From Enterobacter cloacae complex sp. ECNIH7 (lineage in GTDB: Bacteria > Pseudomonadota > Gammaproteobacteria > Enterobacterales > Enterobacteriaceae), in the NCBI RefSeq assembly GCF_002208095.1, contig NZ_CP017990.1:372001-436000 (forward strand): DNA of 64,000 nt, given 5' to 3'. Of the stretch, positions 63,342 to 64,000 are shown one piece after another (positions within the stretch are counted from its first letter, which is position 1; each line of letters begins with the position of its first letter). Below the pieces are notes generated by a model that saw nothing but the letters and a program-made list of their open reading frames with translations, was not told where the DNA came from and ran no database searches. The position numbers and the translations under genes are program-made.

Positions 63342-64000
63342 ATGAAGTTATATCCCTCCACAAAAAAGGCTAATCAGCCATTAACTAAATCCGTGATTGC
63401 GGAAAGCTGTGCCCGTGCATTGCATGAGGGCCGGACAGTCGAAGCCAGTGATAGTAAACTGACGGGGCTAAAGATAATTGCCTCTCCTGCTAGCCCTGAT
63501 GGAGCCACTTTTATCGTTCGCAAAAGTATCTGTGGCGAAAATATCTACAAGCGTATTGGACGATATCCTGAATTGTCTGTTGCAGAGGCTCGTGAAATTG
63601 CGTCTGAAATTATCACCGGCCTGAAAGAGAGCGCTAAAAAGCACGGTAAAGATTACCGTAAGATTAAAAAAATGGACTTTAATGGCCTGCTGAAAACATA
63701 CGTTGAAGAGGTTCTGAACAAAGGTATTAAGCGTTCAGCAAGGACAGACCTGTCTAAAATTCACAAGTATCTACTCCCTCGTCTTGGCGATAAAAAAATC
63801 GCCGATATGACGGAGGCGGACATTGTGGCCTATCTGCATGATCTCGATCTCAAGCCTGCCACCCGCAACCGCCATCTGGCACTCATTAAAGCGGTGTTTA
63901 CCTGGGCTATCCGCATGGGATATATCAGCCGCTCTCCGGCGCTTTATATCAAAGCGCTGCCTGAAGTGACGTCAGATAGACGCGCCATGGATGACTCCCA
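63342..64000 (+). CDS. int: Tyrosine recombinase/integrase (N-terminal part)
   Basis: The frame opens at ATG 63342 after TTTTGAAGAG-type leader and runs off the right edge; 219 residues are visible. The N-terminus has a DUF4102-like arm-binding domain (LTGLKIIASPASPDGATFIV, NIYKRIGRYPELSVAEAREI) and then a SAM-like core-binding domain (KYLLPRLGDKKIADMTEADI, TRNRHLALIKAVFTWAIRMG). The catalytic R-H-R-Y residues lie beyond the window. It is P4-like and is the likely integrase of the tRNA-Phe island. Confidence 0.85.
   Translation, partial: MKLYPSTKKANQPLTKSVIAESCARALHEGRTVEASDSKLTGLKIIASPASPDGATFIVRKSICGENIYKRIGRYPELSVAEAREIASEIITGLKESAKKHGKDYRKIKKMDFNGLLKTYVEEVLNKGIKRSARTDLSKIHKYLLPRLGDKKIADMTEADIVAYLHDLDLKPATRNRHLALIKAVFTWAIRMGYISRSPALYIKALPEVTSDRRAMDDS

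Larger units (their letters stand above)
46939..64000. mobile_element. Genomic island inserted at tRNA-Phe (left end and body; right end outside window)
   Basis: The region begins at the displaced tRNA-Phe fragment, changes to visibly AT-rich composition, lacks the REP-like repeats that fill backbone gaps, and carries defence genes, small genes typical of P4/CP4-like elements (YaaW family, LRAT fold, DUF2787) and a tyrosine recombinase at its visible right part. No conjugation or phage structural gene is seen, so it is most likely an integrative element that depends on others for transfer. Confidence 0.9.

Overview
This window is a chromosomal segment of a member of the Enterobacteriaceae. 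The backbone gene order (acs-actP region, gltP, yjcO, fdhF, phn operon, crfC, proP) and protein sequences follow Escherichia coli closely. The extra cidAB, sugar and lpxO genes and the 16S rRNA point to Enterobacter or a near relative (Lelliottia, Leclercia); I cannot fix the species by eye.

Layout. 1-993: end of a CidA/LrgA gene and cidB. 1026-7545: acetate uptake and activation (actP, yjcH, acs), the gltP glutamate/aspartate carrier and yjcO; the nrf operon that separates acs from gltP in E. coli is missing. 7637-7925: a complete hok/sok-type type I toxin-antitoxin locus. 8142-10436: fdhF, a selenoprotein formate dehydrogenase with in-frame UGA, SECIS, sigma-54 promoter and upstream activator site. 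10546-20971: a sugar catabolic cassette (kinase, class II aldolase, lyxose-type isomerase, ribose-type ABC importer) flanked by a response regulator at one end and a hybrid sensor kinase at the other, with lpxO inside. 21041-33176: yjdP, the full 14-gene phosphonate operon phnCDEFGHIJKLMNOP with an intact phnE, then phnB- and phnA-like genes. 33772-41173: crfC-yjcZ, kdgT, proP, and a NicO-family metal transporter. 41351-46697: a complete rRNA operon (16S, tRNA-Glu, 23S, 5S).

From 46939 to the right edge lies a genomic island. Its left boundary is a 49-base copy of the 3' part of tRNA-Phe; a tyrosine recombinase starts at 63342 and runs off the window, so the other end and the intact tRNA-Phe should lie beyond base 64000. 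The island is a defence island: a two-gene operon of a HARE-HTH/PD-(D/E)XK protein with a 5'-nucleotidase, a six-repeat protein built from a 48-bp tandem repeat, a type IC restriction-modification system (hsdM-hsdS-hsdR, EcoR124 family), a DUF262-HNH (GmrSD-like) endonuclease with a small partner gene, a WYL-domain regulator, a YaaW-family protein, and a train of small accessory genes (exported protein, HTH protein, LRAT/NlpC-fold protein, DUF2787 protein and two coupled unknowns). A 19-base element containing a GGACA-N5-TGTCC palindrome is shared by the upstream regions of the WYL gene and the YaaW-family gene and is a good candidate operator.

Most likely places for new biology are the HARE-HTH nuclease/nucleotidase pair (47471-49482), the repeat protein downstream of hsdR (49667-50005), and the WYL-controlled block with DUF262 and its small neighbour (56422-60362). 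A family of CCCTCTCCC/GGGAGAGGG inverted repeats fills many backbone intergenic gaps and is absent from the island.
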